Shown here: positions 1 through 11,500 of the stretch, in pieces
Position numbering within the stretch: position 1 is the first letter of the stretch
Layout of the letters: each line of letters begins with the position of its first letter
Source of the DNA: Lingula anatina
Lineage: Eukaryota > Brachiopoda > Lingulata > Lingulida > Lingulidae
Direction: 5' to 3'
Assembly (NCBI RefSeq): GCF_001039355.2
Contig: NW_019775566.1
Span: 276,955-317,111, forward strand
DNA: 40,157 nucleotides
Program-made: the position numbers and the translations under genes
The notes under the pieces: model-generated
What the model saw: the letters and a program-made list of their open reading frames with translations, nothing else
The model's database searches: none
Told to the model about the DNA's origin: nothing

Positions 1-445
1 TTGAAATTGACCTTTGACCTACTTTTCACCATGAACTGATCTTTGCAAATTTTGCTTCCCTTTTATCTCCAAAACTGGCAGAGATAGGTCCATAGGTACT
101 ATTGAACTTTAATAGGAAGTCATATACTGGCAATCTTAACGTGACCTTGAAATTGTCCTTTGACCTACTTTTCACCATGAACTGAACTTTGCAAATTTTG
201 CTTCCCTTTTATCTCCCAAACTGGCAGAGATAGGTCCAAAGTTACTATTGAAGTTGAATAGGAAGTCATATACTAGCAATCTAAATGTGAGCTTAAAATT
301 GACCTTTGACCTACTTTTCACCATGAACTGAACTCTGCTAATTTCTTTCTCTTTTAACTCCTAACCTGGCAGAGATAGGTCCATTGTTACTATTGAACTT
401 GAATAGGAAGTCATATACTGGCAATCTTACTGTGAAATTGACCTT
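1..445. repeat. 146-bp tandem repeat (about 3 copies)
   Basis: Units start at 1, 147 and 293, each opening with a form of ttgaaattgacctttgacc. The first two spacings are exactly 146 bp, and a truncated fourth unit begins near 434. Each unit carries the landmarks ggcagagataggtcc and ggaagtcatatact. Copies differ by scattered substitutions and small indels, the third being slightly shorter. The array begins at or before the left edge of the window. It probably lies in an intron of the plus-strand gene that ends at 667. Confidence 0.9.
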
Positions 446-544
446 TGACCTACCTTTTGATGAACTTAACTTTGATTGTACCATTTTAAGTTATATATAT
501 TTTTTTGCATATTTTGAAAATTCTTGTTGATTGCATTTTTACAG

Positions 545-667
545 CTTGTCAAGCAAAAGACTGGTGGCTGTGTCCCTTATTTTGTGTATGTGGGGGTCTA
601 TACAAATGCGCTTGCTCCAGCTGGTGGTACAATATTCGGAGGCGGCATCGCCTCTCTGATCCTCTAG
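545..667 (+). CDS. Last coding exon of an unrecognised plus-strand gene
   Basis: A pyrimidine-rich tract and acceptor (tttttacag, ending at 544) precede 40 open codons and a TAG at 665-667. The block is clearly richer in G and C than its flanks. The peptide starts LVKQKTGGCVPYFVYVGVY and ends TIFGGGIASLIL. It is hydrophobic and glycine-rich, so it could be the C-terminal membrane segment of a membrane protein. I do not recognise the family. The rest of the gene lies left of the window. It converges on FARSA, whose stop codon is 1.9 kb away on the other strand. Start phase 0 is inferred from the single open frame. Confidence 0.55.
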   Translation, partial: LVKQKTGGCVPYFVYVGVYTNALAPAGGTIFGGGIASLIL

Positions 668-689
668 TTTACAAGTGCCCCTGATATAA

Positions 690-2134
690 GTGTGAGAAGC
701 AGAGGATCTGAGATGGGAATATTAGATAGAATTAAATAAAGTGATAATAATGAGAATAATTTGAATAATTTGATAATTTGATGTGACCCATGCAGGCATG
801 GACCATAGAACTCTTGAAACTTTGAAATACTTGTTACCTGAAAATATTGCATTTTTCCTGTCGCAGGAAAATTTTTCATCTAGATCTTTAAGTAAGAAAA
901 TAACTAAAACATGTTTATTACACATTTCCACAATATATTGTCAAGTCCGTGCACGTGCTTGAAAGATTTAGCATTTAAATGCATTTGTGTATTAATGTTG
1001 TCAAAAGATAAGACTGTACAAGATAATCCAGATTTAGGGTTTTTTAAATTCTACTGTTACTTTTCAGAAATAAGGGAGGATAAAAATAAAATCATTTGTG
1101 AAATTCTTTGAAATTTGTCATTATTTAAAAGAAAAGCTAGGGATTAAATTGGTCTAAAGATTCTGATCCAAGTGATGGAAAGAGCACAATTATGTCTGCA
1201 CTGCAAAATGATCAAATATTTTCATAGAAGATTGTACATACCAGCTAGTACACAAAGCAGTGATGTGCCACAAGATATGCGTTTTGTGCTGCTACAAATA
1301 ATCTACATGAACACTCCTTAAAAGAAATGTGCCCCACAAAGGGAAGATGTTTGAGTTTGAGCGAATCGCATTAAAGTCAATTTTTGATTTATTATTTATT
1401 AACTACATTATNGTGTGAGAAGCAGAGGATCTGAGATGGGAATATTAGATAGAATTAAATAAAGTGATAATAATGAGAATAATTTGAATAATTTGATAAT
1501 TTGATGTGACCCATGCAGGCATGGACCATAGAACTCTTGAAACTTTGAAATACTTGTTACCTGAAAATATTGCATTTTTCCTGTCGCAGGAAAATTTTTC
1601 ATCTAGATCTTTAAGTAAGAAAATAACTAAAACATGTTTATTACACATTTCCACAATATATTGTCAAGTCCGTGCACGTGCTTGAAAGATTTAGCATTTA
1701 AATGCATTTGTGTATTAATGTTGTCAAAAGATAAGACTGTACAAGATAATCCAGATTTAGGGTTTTTTAAATTCTACTGTTACTTTTCAGAAATAAGGGA
1801 GGATAAAAATAAAATCATTTGTGAAATTCTTTGAAATTTGTCATTATTTAAAAGAAAAGCTAGGGATTAAATTGGTCTAAAGATTCTGATCCAAGTGATG
1901 GAAAGAGCACAATTATGTCTGCACTGCAAAATGATCAAATATTTTCATAGAAGATTGTACATACCAGCTAGTACACAAAGCAGTGATGTGCCACAAGATA
2001 TGCGTTTTGTGCTGCTACAAATAATCTACATGAACACTCCTTAAAAGAAATGTGCCCCACAAAGGGAAGATGTTTGAGTTTGAGCGAATCGCATTAAAGT
2101 AAATTTTTGATTTATTATTTATTAACTACATTAT
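690..2134. repeat. Near-perfect 722-bp direct duplication across a single N (assembly artefact)
   Basis: Bases 690-1411 recur at 1413-2134 with an offset of 723. The only difference I found is C at 1378 versus A at 2101. The second copy begins immediately after the lone N at 1412, and the first ends immediately before it. This is what two overlapping contig ends or haplotypes joined without merging would look like. Small ORFs inside appear twice for the same reason, and none looks like a gene. The true sequence probably contains this segment once. Confidence 0.92.
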
Positions 2135-2247
2135 TATTATTATTGCATAAAAATGCCAAGGCTATTCACTGAACCCCCTCCCCCCTTTAGTTAAGTATCC
2201 TGAAATTGGTTATCAAAAATCAAACTGCATCTTCTGTTGGTTATCAA

Positions 2248-2253
2248 TTTATT
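2248..2253 (-). other. Probable FARSA polyadenylation signal
   Basis: AATAAA on the minus strand, about 315 bp downstream of the FARSA stop codon. It would give a short 3' UTR ending before the duplicated block. Other AT-rich candidates lie slightly further on. Confidence 0.45.
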
Positions 2254-2566
2254 ATTGAGAAATATATTGGCATTTCTTTTAATTTCTTTGATCAGATCAA
2301 TTTCTTTCAATTCCTTTGATCAGATTGATTTAATCAGATAATTAAAGGCTATTGCAGCTGATGGCAAATCACAAAGGATGTTCTTGCTGTAATCTGTTGA
2401 ATGAAATCATATTTCATAATTTTCCATGGTCTGATCTTTCTTTTTCCAGGTAAAAGGGACTGATATATAAAGTCCAGGTGAGTGGATTTGTAATAAATAT
2501 GCTTGTCCCAGAGGTGCTTCACAAAGCTTGCCTTTGGACTATAAAAAGAATCACAAGATAAGGAAT

Positions 2567-5500
2567 TCAGTGTCTGTCTAGTCGACATATAGGATTATTA
2601 TACACCATTTGTAGGTTAACTTTTGGTCCAATCAGATCACGGATGTTGTCTATGCCATACTTGATCATGGTGGGCCTGACAAAAAAGGAGAGAAATATTA
2701 TTTTAATCAGATTGCTTATATTAATAATATGATAGATAACTAAATCTAAATACTCATCTTATAGTCCGATTTTGTTACTATCTATACTTCCTTTAAGATT
2801 TATCTGTATTCAGGGCTAGACACTAACTTTTATGAGCACCTGTCCTTCGGACAGGTGCTCATAAATTTGACCTGTCCGATTTTCAATCCAACCTGTCCAC
2901 AAAACCAATATTTTTTTTCTATTCATACATTTGAACTTTGTCAATTTATATGTGTGGTCATACATTTAAATTAATGTATATATTACCAAAACATTCAATC
3001 ATATGAGCCCCGAAAATGCACCTTAAAGTGAATCTATGTTCAGATTAAAATTTGTTTTTTCATACTTGTGAACTCCTGAAGATTTAATCTTGCATTTAAG
3101 TCTGATAATTCACATCAGGGCTTCTCCTAGGATTTGGGGTACAGGGTCTACTAATTGTAAGTCTGCAATTTGATAACAGATTCACATGAAGTTTAACCAA
3201 AGCTAAAAAAAAACCCTGAGTGGGAAGTGGGGAGGGGGTACAGTACTGTTAAATTAATTTTATTAAAATATTCAAAATTTATAATATTTGAATAAATTTC
3301 AATGAAAATTAAAGAAATTTTATAATACTTTACTTATATTTATGTTAACAATTTAACTTTTTAAGGGGTTATCACATGTTTGATTTTTTAAACATATATG
3401 AACTAAATAAAATCAGTATAAAAAAGTTCCCCTTCTTTTTATTAAAATTCTCATATTTGTTATTACTAATTTCTTCCTTACATCAATATCACACTGGTAT
3501 ATGAGAGCAATGTTAATTTATCATATTCCAGCACTAAATTTTAAACTGTAAATAACAGAGGTGATGCTAGAGTCATTAAAAAAACATCATACATAATTTC
3601 AGGTAATATTTTGGCAAATAAACAACATTTCAACAAGATCTTCAGTCCCAAAGATTTCACTTTCTATAGTGAGCAGATAGCATACAACGTGTTTGATTGA
3701 CAGGCAGTTTGTTGCCGTGACAACGAACTAGATATAGCCAGTTCATCCAGTCCAATCTGGCTCCAGCACAGTACTTGTGTAGTTTCTGTTTTTGGAAGTG
3801 TCTTTATTACTAAACCACGTAAATTTTTAACTAAATAAATGTTCAGTAGTGAACCTGATATGTGAATAAATTTTGTCTGCTGAAGTTCTGGAGGGTGTTC
3901 ACTTTCATAATTTGGCGGTAAGTTTGCTCAGACTTCGTTTTGCGACTGCATGTGTTTTGTGCCAAAAGTAGGTCACTCTTTTTCAATGTCCTCTAGGAAG
4001 AGGCAAAAAGACGTTAGTATGCAACAAAAAATGATTTTTAAAAGATTTTTGCTCCAAATTTCTCATAAAGCATGACCTGTCCGTCGGACAGCCAACCCTG
4101 CAACTTCACCTGTCCGAACTGAATTTTTACCTGTCCCGGACAGGCGGACAGGCGCTAATGTCGAGCCCTGGTATTGGACTATCTGCAAATCTCTTAATCT
4201 GAAACAAAATTGTTCCAGCAGTTTCTTCCTTCAAAATATAATAAATACAAAAATAAAGGTATAAACTTAAAATTACTTTCTTAGATAACAAGGTTGGCAA
4301 TCTGCCCCTACCTTTCTAAGGAAAGTCCCCAAGCAATCACTTGAACATTGTCTGGCAACCCCATGGGGAGCAACATTTCTGGTCGGAAAACACCCGAGTT
4401 TCCAATCTCAACCCATTTCTTCAGACCTGCAGTTTAAAACAGAGTTACACTACGTTGCTTACAAGGGCATGCTCTATCTTCCATCAAACAATATATTTAA
4501 AACAAATCACTGGTTAGAACTTTCAGCTGGCATTTGCTTTGTATTAGGCAAACCAGTTTTTCACCAAGTGGATGTTATCTTACGTAGATATAATAATAAG
4601 CAATTATCTTGTGAAAACTGAAGCACCAACATTAAATGACACTAGTCAATACTATTTAAAAAAGAACCTGTTAAAATCCTTGTTTACACATCAAAAAATA
4701 AAACCTAGCTTTGTTCCAAATGAAGATATTTGACCACGAGGCAAAGTTAGCATCACCTTCTCATATGAATTCTCTCCATTCACTCTCATAAACTTTCATA
4801 AGAAATCCGTACCTGGATGATAGCCAAATATCTCCATGCTAGGTTCTGTGTAGGGGTTGTATGCTGGCTTGAAACGCAATTTATGGATACCTAATGGGAT
4901 ATGACCACATACATATTGATTAATTTCTTACAAACTGACAAAAATTTGAACAAACTATTTAACTATCATTTACCAGTTTAGTTACACATAAACTTCCACA
5001 CCATTAGCATCTATGAAAACTACATATTAACCAAAGAGATCACACTTTCCAGACTAATACAATTATATTAACTACCATGACTATAACAACAGGCCTAAAA
5101 CTTCCCACCCACCTAGTTTTTTAAAGAATTCTTTGATAACTCCCATCAAGTCCCCAAGTGTGAGGCCATAGTCTGCCACCAGACCCTCTATCTGGTGGAA
5201 CTCTGCTAGATGGGTGGCATCCAGGGTCTCATTCCTGAACACGCGGTCTATGGAGAAATACTTCACAGGGGTAAACTTCTCCTGGAAAAAAAGCAAAATT
5301 TTAAAATATATAATGAAATAGTTATATGCAAATCATATGCTTAAGGATACTGATTATTTAAACCTTCACTTGTGCAGAAATCCATCCACTGTTTATATTC
5401 AGTGAATTTTTTTCCTTTCTTGTGCTAGCAGCCTATGTGGGCTTTGCTGTGATATGTATGAGGGAAAACGTGAAACTGTACTGCATGTGCCCATATTCAT

Positions 5501-8500
5501 GCATTTCTTCATCAACTCAGCCTAAACTTCTTATGTATGACCTCAAAAGCACCAGCTATTTGCCATCATAGGCATGAAAGAGAATATCTCAATTTCATCA
5601 TAAGTACAATCAAATCAAAGAAGAGGCAAGCAATTACTTTCAAACACAAATCTGAGCTTATTGGAATTTGAAGTGCCGTTCAAGGAGAACCAATAATCCT
5701 TTCTTTGTCCAAGGAGAAATGTAAGCCATCAAATTTAATGATCACATAAGTTCCTCCTAGCAAATACAAATTAATTCTGCACCTCTTAAGCCATTGTTAG
5801 CTGAGATTGATGAGAACAATTTAAAAGACAGATGGTAGAATATATTGACAATTGGACATTCTGGTGGCATGCTGATCCTGTGATAAAACCTCATAAAAAA
5901 ACGAGCGCATGGCCTTTTTTCATTTTATGCATCCCAGAATTGCAAGAACACAAACAGCAGCTTCAGAGCAAAATTTCACAACATGAACGTTTGGTGGGTT
6001 TTGAGCTATTTTCTACTGACTGTAAAGGCGCAGACTACAGGAGGAAGCTGTGAGCTGACCCCTCCTGATGTCATTGGACCTTACTACATGGTACTCAAGC
6101 ACCAGCGCCAACTTGAAAAAGATGAAAATCTATGTGAAAAAGACCCAGCCTTTGCCAGCCTTCACAAGCTTTGGGTGATGGGTCAGGTCAAATCTGAAGA
6201 CTGTGTGACTCCCCTAGCAGCAGCTCAGTTGGAAATATGGCAGGCTGACCACACGGGAAATTACCACAAGTTTTGGTGCAGGGGTTTCATATATACCGAC
6301 CAGGAGGGCTACTTCCAATTCTGGACCATCCATCCAGGCAACTACGGCCATCGTCCAGCCCATATCCACTTCAAGGTGACCCACCCTGGACACATATCTA
6401 TCATAACCCAGATGTATTTTGCTGGAGATGCCTACCTGGGCCAGGGAGACTCTTGTTCTGTTTGTGCTTCAGACAATCCACTGCTGATCAAACGAGAATG
6501 CAGCATAGACAAATCAAGACACAAAGCAATAGCCTTCAATTTCATCCTTAGAAAAGGGAAAGGAATGCTTATGTTAGAGGATACAGAGGATGAAGAGAAA
6601 GGGGAGTTTAATATATGAATTAAAGTTAGGATGTATTCTGTCTCAGGACTTGGAAGAGATAATGGAAAATAATACTGAATCTGCTGAAGATTAACTTACA
6701 ACCCATTGTTCTACTTATTTTGAAGGAGGGGCTTTTTTCATATTTTTTTCAAAGTGAATGGAATAAAATATATAAATTTCAAATTGATAATCAGTTGTTG
6801 ATTAAGAAAAACATGTTGTGTGGAAAAAGTAAAATGCCTCTGTTTTGGGCAGGAAAACAGTGGCATTTTGCTTCTGCTTAAAGACCATCTGTTAGTTATC
6901 ACATGCTGCTTACTCTGTAAATGCTCTTATTGCTAACAATCCCCACATCGTGATGTTTGGGTATTATGTTGTAAACTGAAATACTAGACCTATTAGTATT
7001 TGGTGTTAGCAAATTTAGTTAATTTTCCAATATTTACCTTACCCTTTCAACTATATATTATATAAGAATAGTATTTTATAACAATTCAAAAGTGGTAGAA
7101 GCCCATGACTTTACTTACTATAATTATTTCATGGATAAAATTGGTAAAAAGTAGTATATTCTTTTACTAATGATAAAAAATAAAACAGTAATTGATGCTT
7201 TAATGGCTATCCTGGCACAACTCTATATGCCAAATAATTTCAAAAGTTACTGATGTGAGAAGGCACATCAGCAAGAGCAGGGTTAATAATCATGTTGTTG
7301 TCTTCAAAAATATTATTCTAAGAATGGCATACAGCAATGATACAATCTTATCAATTAGGAAAATTGTGGATTTTAATGATTCTTTACTTTGTAAGTCATA
7401 AATTCTTTAAATTAGAAGATTTCTATCTATTAGTGGCAGCAACAAAATTGAAAAGCAGGCTACCATACATTTCCATTCTACGCAGTTACAGCATCATTGA
7501 TCAAAATGCTATATAGAAACATACATTTTATTATTCTAAATTTTTTGAAAAATTGATAATTATTTGCAATTGAAAAGATGGAGTTATTATCGAACTCTGA
7601 TAATGTTACAACGTGGGTGCTACCATACACATCCTAATTTTGGATCCAACTGCAAAAGCATTATTTTTTTAACTGAAATTATTTTTATTCTTTTTAAATT
7701 TCAATCTAATAATAACAAGAATGGAAGTTACACTCCTATTCATATCACTGAAATATCACCTTATACAATTCTGATTTTCATCAATTTATACATTCATTTC
7801 TTTAAGAACATTGGTGTCTTGTGCTACTGCTTACAGACCATCTGTTAGATATCACATGCTGCTTACTCTGTAAATGCTCTTATTGCTAACACTCCCCATT
7901 TCGTGATGTTTGGGCATTATGCAGTAAAATGAAATACTGGACAATTTACCAAATAGCCTTTGATGTATTTTGGTATTATTAAATTCCCCATCCTTTTTTT
8001 TATTTTAACAATATCTGACAAAATCCTACAACAACCTACAAAAGTCACTAAAAGCCTAGAGTTATTTCCATTTCATGACAAAAATAAAAACCAAAGTCCT
8101 CCAATTTATTTCATGATTTATAGTAAATATCTCACAGCTGCATACATAATGCACATGGCGTAACTTCAAATGTCAGAAATCCAAAAGTTACCAGAGTGAG
8201 AAGACAAAATGAAGAGATTGAGCCTAATCCTGTCCCTGTTCATCATATGTAGCAGCCTCCTATTAGCTATTGAGGCACAAAGAAATGGCACATGTCTGAC
8301 CCCTCCAGACATCTTGGGACCCTACTATCTGAGACTGAAAAAGCAGCAGCAGCTGCAGGAAAATGACAACCTCTGCGCCATAGACGCCAACTTCTCCAAC
8401 CTCCGAAAACACATGGTAGATGGCTATGTTCGGTCAAGTGACTGCGCAACCCCAGTCCCAGGGGCCCTAGTTGAGGTTTGGCAGGCGGATAGTAAGGGAT

Positions 8501-11500
8501 CCTATCACTGGGATGGCTGCCGGGGATATACCTATACCAACCAACAGGGCTACTTCAAGTTCTTCACCATCCAGCCTGGAAACTATGGCAGACGTCCTGC
8601 TCACATCCACTTCAAGGTGAGCCACCAGGGGCACACCACTCTCGTCACCCAGATGTACTTCTCTGGAGACAGGTACCTGAGTCCCAAAGATTCTTGTAAG
8701 GTGTGCGCCTCCGACAACCCCCTGCTCATCACCCGCACCACCCCAGCTGAGATCCCTGGGTACAGAGTGACCAAGTTTGACATTAACCTGGAGTTGGGTG
8801 TCGGGATGTGGCTGATGGATGACCCCGATCTACAGGGATATCAGAGATACAGAATAAAAGGTTGATACCGAAATGGCATATGTGACTTTTCTATTATATT
8901 TACTCCAGGCACAAATTACCAAACTTTCTGCAGACAAGAATACACAGGTGACAGTGACTGAAAAACTGGGAGCAGTTTTAGCAATTTTGTTGACTTGAAA
9001 GAAGAAAAAAGGCTATTATAATTTAATTACCGTACCACACTGAAACATCTATATCTAAAACTTACTTCAAACAGTATGGTGATGGTTTAATTCTGACATC
9101 AAGATATTCCTTTTGTATTGGTATTTGAAAAAAGTGCTTGTTTTTAGAAATTTAATAAATAGACAGCATGCAAGCAGATATTAAGTTTTTTATTTGAAAT
9201 AAACAAACAAATATGCTCCAGAATCTTTCCACAAGCACATGAAAAACAAAGTGGATACAATGTGCAACCTGGATTTAAGCTGTCTGTATTAGTACAGGTC
9301 AGGTGTGTGGGTATCTGTCAACACCATATCCTGTCAGGTAGGTTAAGAGTGCATACTACTGTAACATATTAAAGCATACCAAGCATAACCTAGGGATACT
9401 TCAATCAAAGTTAACAAATTCTGTGCACCATCCTCTCTCAATGTGATGACCAGGTATCAATTTAACTAGAATGGTCCAGAACAAATTTGGGGCAGATAAC
9501 CCAAACTTCTCAGAACTTCCCTCCACATATTTCAGTCATCACAACCAGGAGTCTTTCACGTAAGAAAATACACCCAGTCTTCTGATTTTACCTACAAAAA
9601 CTGGGTATACTGCTTCTGCAGAGCAGTAGGAAATAAATATGTTCCTGGCTGCAGACTGACAATGGCTCTGACACCTGTATAAATCATCATGTCCTTGAAC
9701 TGGGTGTGTAAAGAACACAAGTCTTGATTTACCTGTAGGATATATATTTCATCAACAAGGTGAACATATCACTGGCTAACACCCTTGATGTAAAACATAT
9801 GGAACAATATTGTTTGATATATAGTGTTTCATGAGAGAAAAGAAAGGATTTGTTTAGAACCCCTATCACATGTTGAAAGAAGATATTCTCAGTAAATATC
9901 TTTATTTAATGTACCATCTTGGGCAATTCTGTGTTTAACTAAATCATTTGTTAATTTTAAGTTTGAATTCATCTGATAATATAATTATGTGGCATTTTAG
10001 AATGTTTATATACAATGGAAAGTAAGGAAGAAGAAACCAAAAAAAGAAATTAATGAAGGAAAATGAAAACTGAACTTTTGCACATTCAAAGGGATGCATT
10101 TCTTTTCCTTTGAAAAAGTGAGTTAAACACACACCTTAGGTATGGAATTATTTTGTTAACAAAGGTAAAGGTTACCCTGGGGAAAGGCATGAAGTCAATT
10201 AAAGTTTAACAGCAATTCTCCACACATAATCTCTTGTATAGCGCTACATATGTAAAAACAAATGGGAATTATATTACCATGACATGCAAGGAACAACTAC
10301 ACTGAGTGAATTAGAAATACATTAGCCCTTTGTCAAAGTGGGGCAACCTCTCACCTTCTGCATCATGGAATGCTTAATCAGTATAAGCAGAGTAGGGGTG
10401 ATGTAAAATTTAATGAACATGAACACTGTGGAAACAATATAAATTTAAATGAACACACACACAAACATACACACACATCCAGTGAAGGTACAGATTCATT
10501 TTGACATGCAATACAAACATGTCCCGGGCTGACCTTTCACAAAACTAACTTGTCTCAACATATCAACGCCACATATCTATGAAACCACTCATTAAATCGG
10601 TCATGCCTGAGGCCCTCCTCACCACACTGAGCACAGGAAGACGTGAGCTGGGTTGATGTGCTAGAACTGGTTGAATGCCAGGCCGTGACTGTCTGTATCC
10701 GTGTAATATGCTCCTGTAGTGCTGGAGTAGTGGTACTAGTAGTAGTAGCTGGGAATTAGGATGAAGAGAGCCCAGTGTGTTCACTCCTTTAATTCTCTAC
10801 TTGGGGATGATCAGGATGAGGAAGATTGCTTCATTACTGGCCTGAGCACAGATGGTGTGAATATCTACATCATAGACAGGAATGGGTACGAAGGGGAAAA
10901 CAACAGAGTGAAGGTCTTCTCATATGAAGGGGAGTTTAAATTTGACTGGCGTTTTGATGGACCTCAGGATATCACTGTGTCTGAGCGCGGAGTTATATAT
11001 GTCACGTCTGAGGGAGAAAAATGTGTAAAGTTCTATAGCAATTTAGACAGGGAAGAAAACCGGAGCAATGGAGAGAACAACAATCTGTTTTTGAATCAAC
11101 TGGAATGTCCATTTGGCATAGCACAGGACAAGGAAGGGCATGTGTTGGTATGTGACAGCAAGCAAAAAACTGTGTACTCGTTTGATACAGAGTCGGAGGA
11201 ACTAGTCAACATGCTACAAATCAGTGAGTGGGAATGTCCACAGTACATAGCAGTGAACAAGACCAATGACACCATTGTGGTGTCTGACTGGGCGGCTGCC
11301 TCCGTACACATTGTGAACTCTTCAGGTGATATCTTAGCACAGTATGGCGACTGCCAAAACAACAACCGCGACCCAATGAACATCCCCCAAGGCGTTTGCT
11401 GTGATGAAGATGGTTTTATCTATATAGCTGATTGCTGGAACCATAGAATAATCATGCTTGATCCAGATGGCAAATTTGTGAATTATGTTGCCAAGGAAAC

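Larger units (their letters stand above)
6619..8208. other. Spacer between the two dioxygenase genes
   Basis: The AT-rich spacer holds the gene 1 3' UTR with AATAAA at 6762-6767, followed by two diverged copies of one segment (6874-7263 and 7827-8208). The second copy is the upstream region of gene 2. ORFs at 7564-7848 and 7960-8163 have low-complexity AT-driven composition and are not supported as genes. Confidence 0.7.

Noticed and set aside
1-445. CRISPR-like direct repeats
   Set aside because: Contiguous 146-bp satellite units without spacers in a eukaryotic genome. This is an ordinary tandem repeat.
664-1834. Paired small ORFs (about 60-70 aa) on both strands around 664-1111 and 1408-1834
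   Set aside because: They occur twice only because the segment is duplicated at a scaffold join. Composition is AT-driven and no family is recognisable.
5832-6053. ORF overlapping the start of dioxygenase gene 1
   Set aside because: It lies in a different frame from the clear dioxygenase and has no signal, motif or family resemblance.
6273-6551. 92-aa ORF inside dioxygenase gene 1
   Set aside because: Frame shadow of the real coding sequence.
5983-8865. Claim of recent horizontal transfer or bacterial contamination for the dioxygenases
   Set aside because: They lie inside an intact animal intron, have eukaryotic-style poly(A) signals and signal peptides, and are diverged tandem copies. Origin by old transfer is possible but cannot be shown without a tree.
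11096-11383. 95-aa antisense ORF in the NHL gene
   Set aside because: Antisense shadow of a strongly patterned plus-strand gene.
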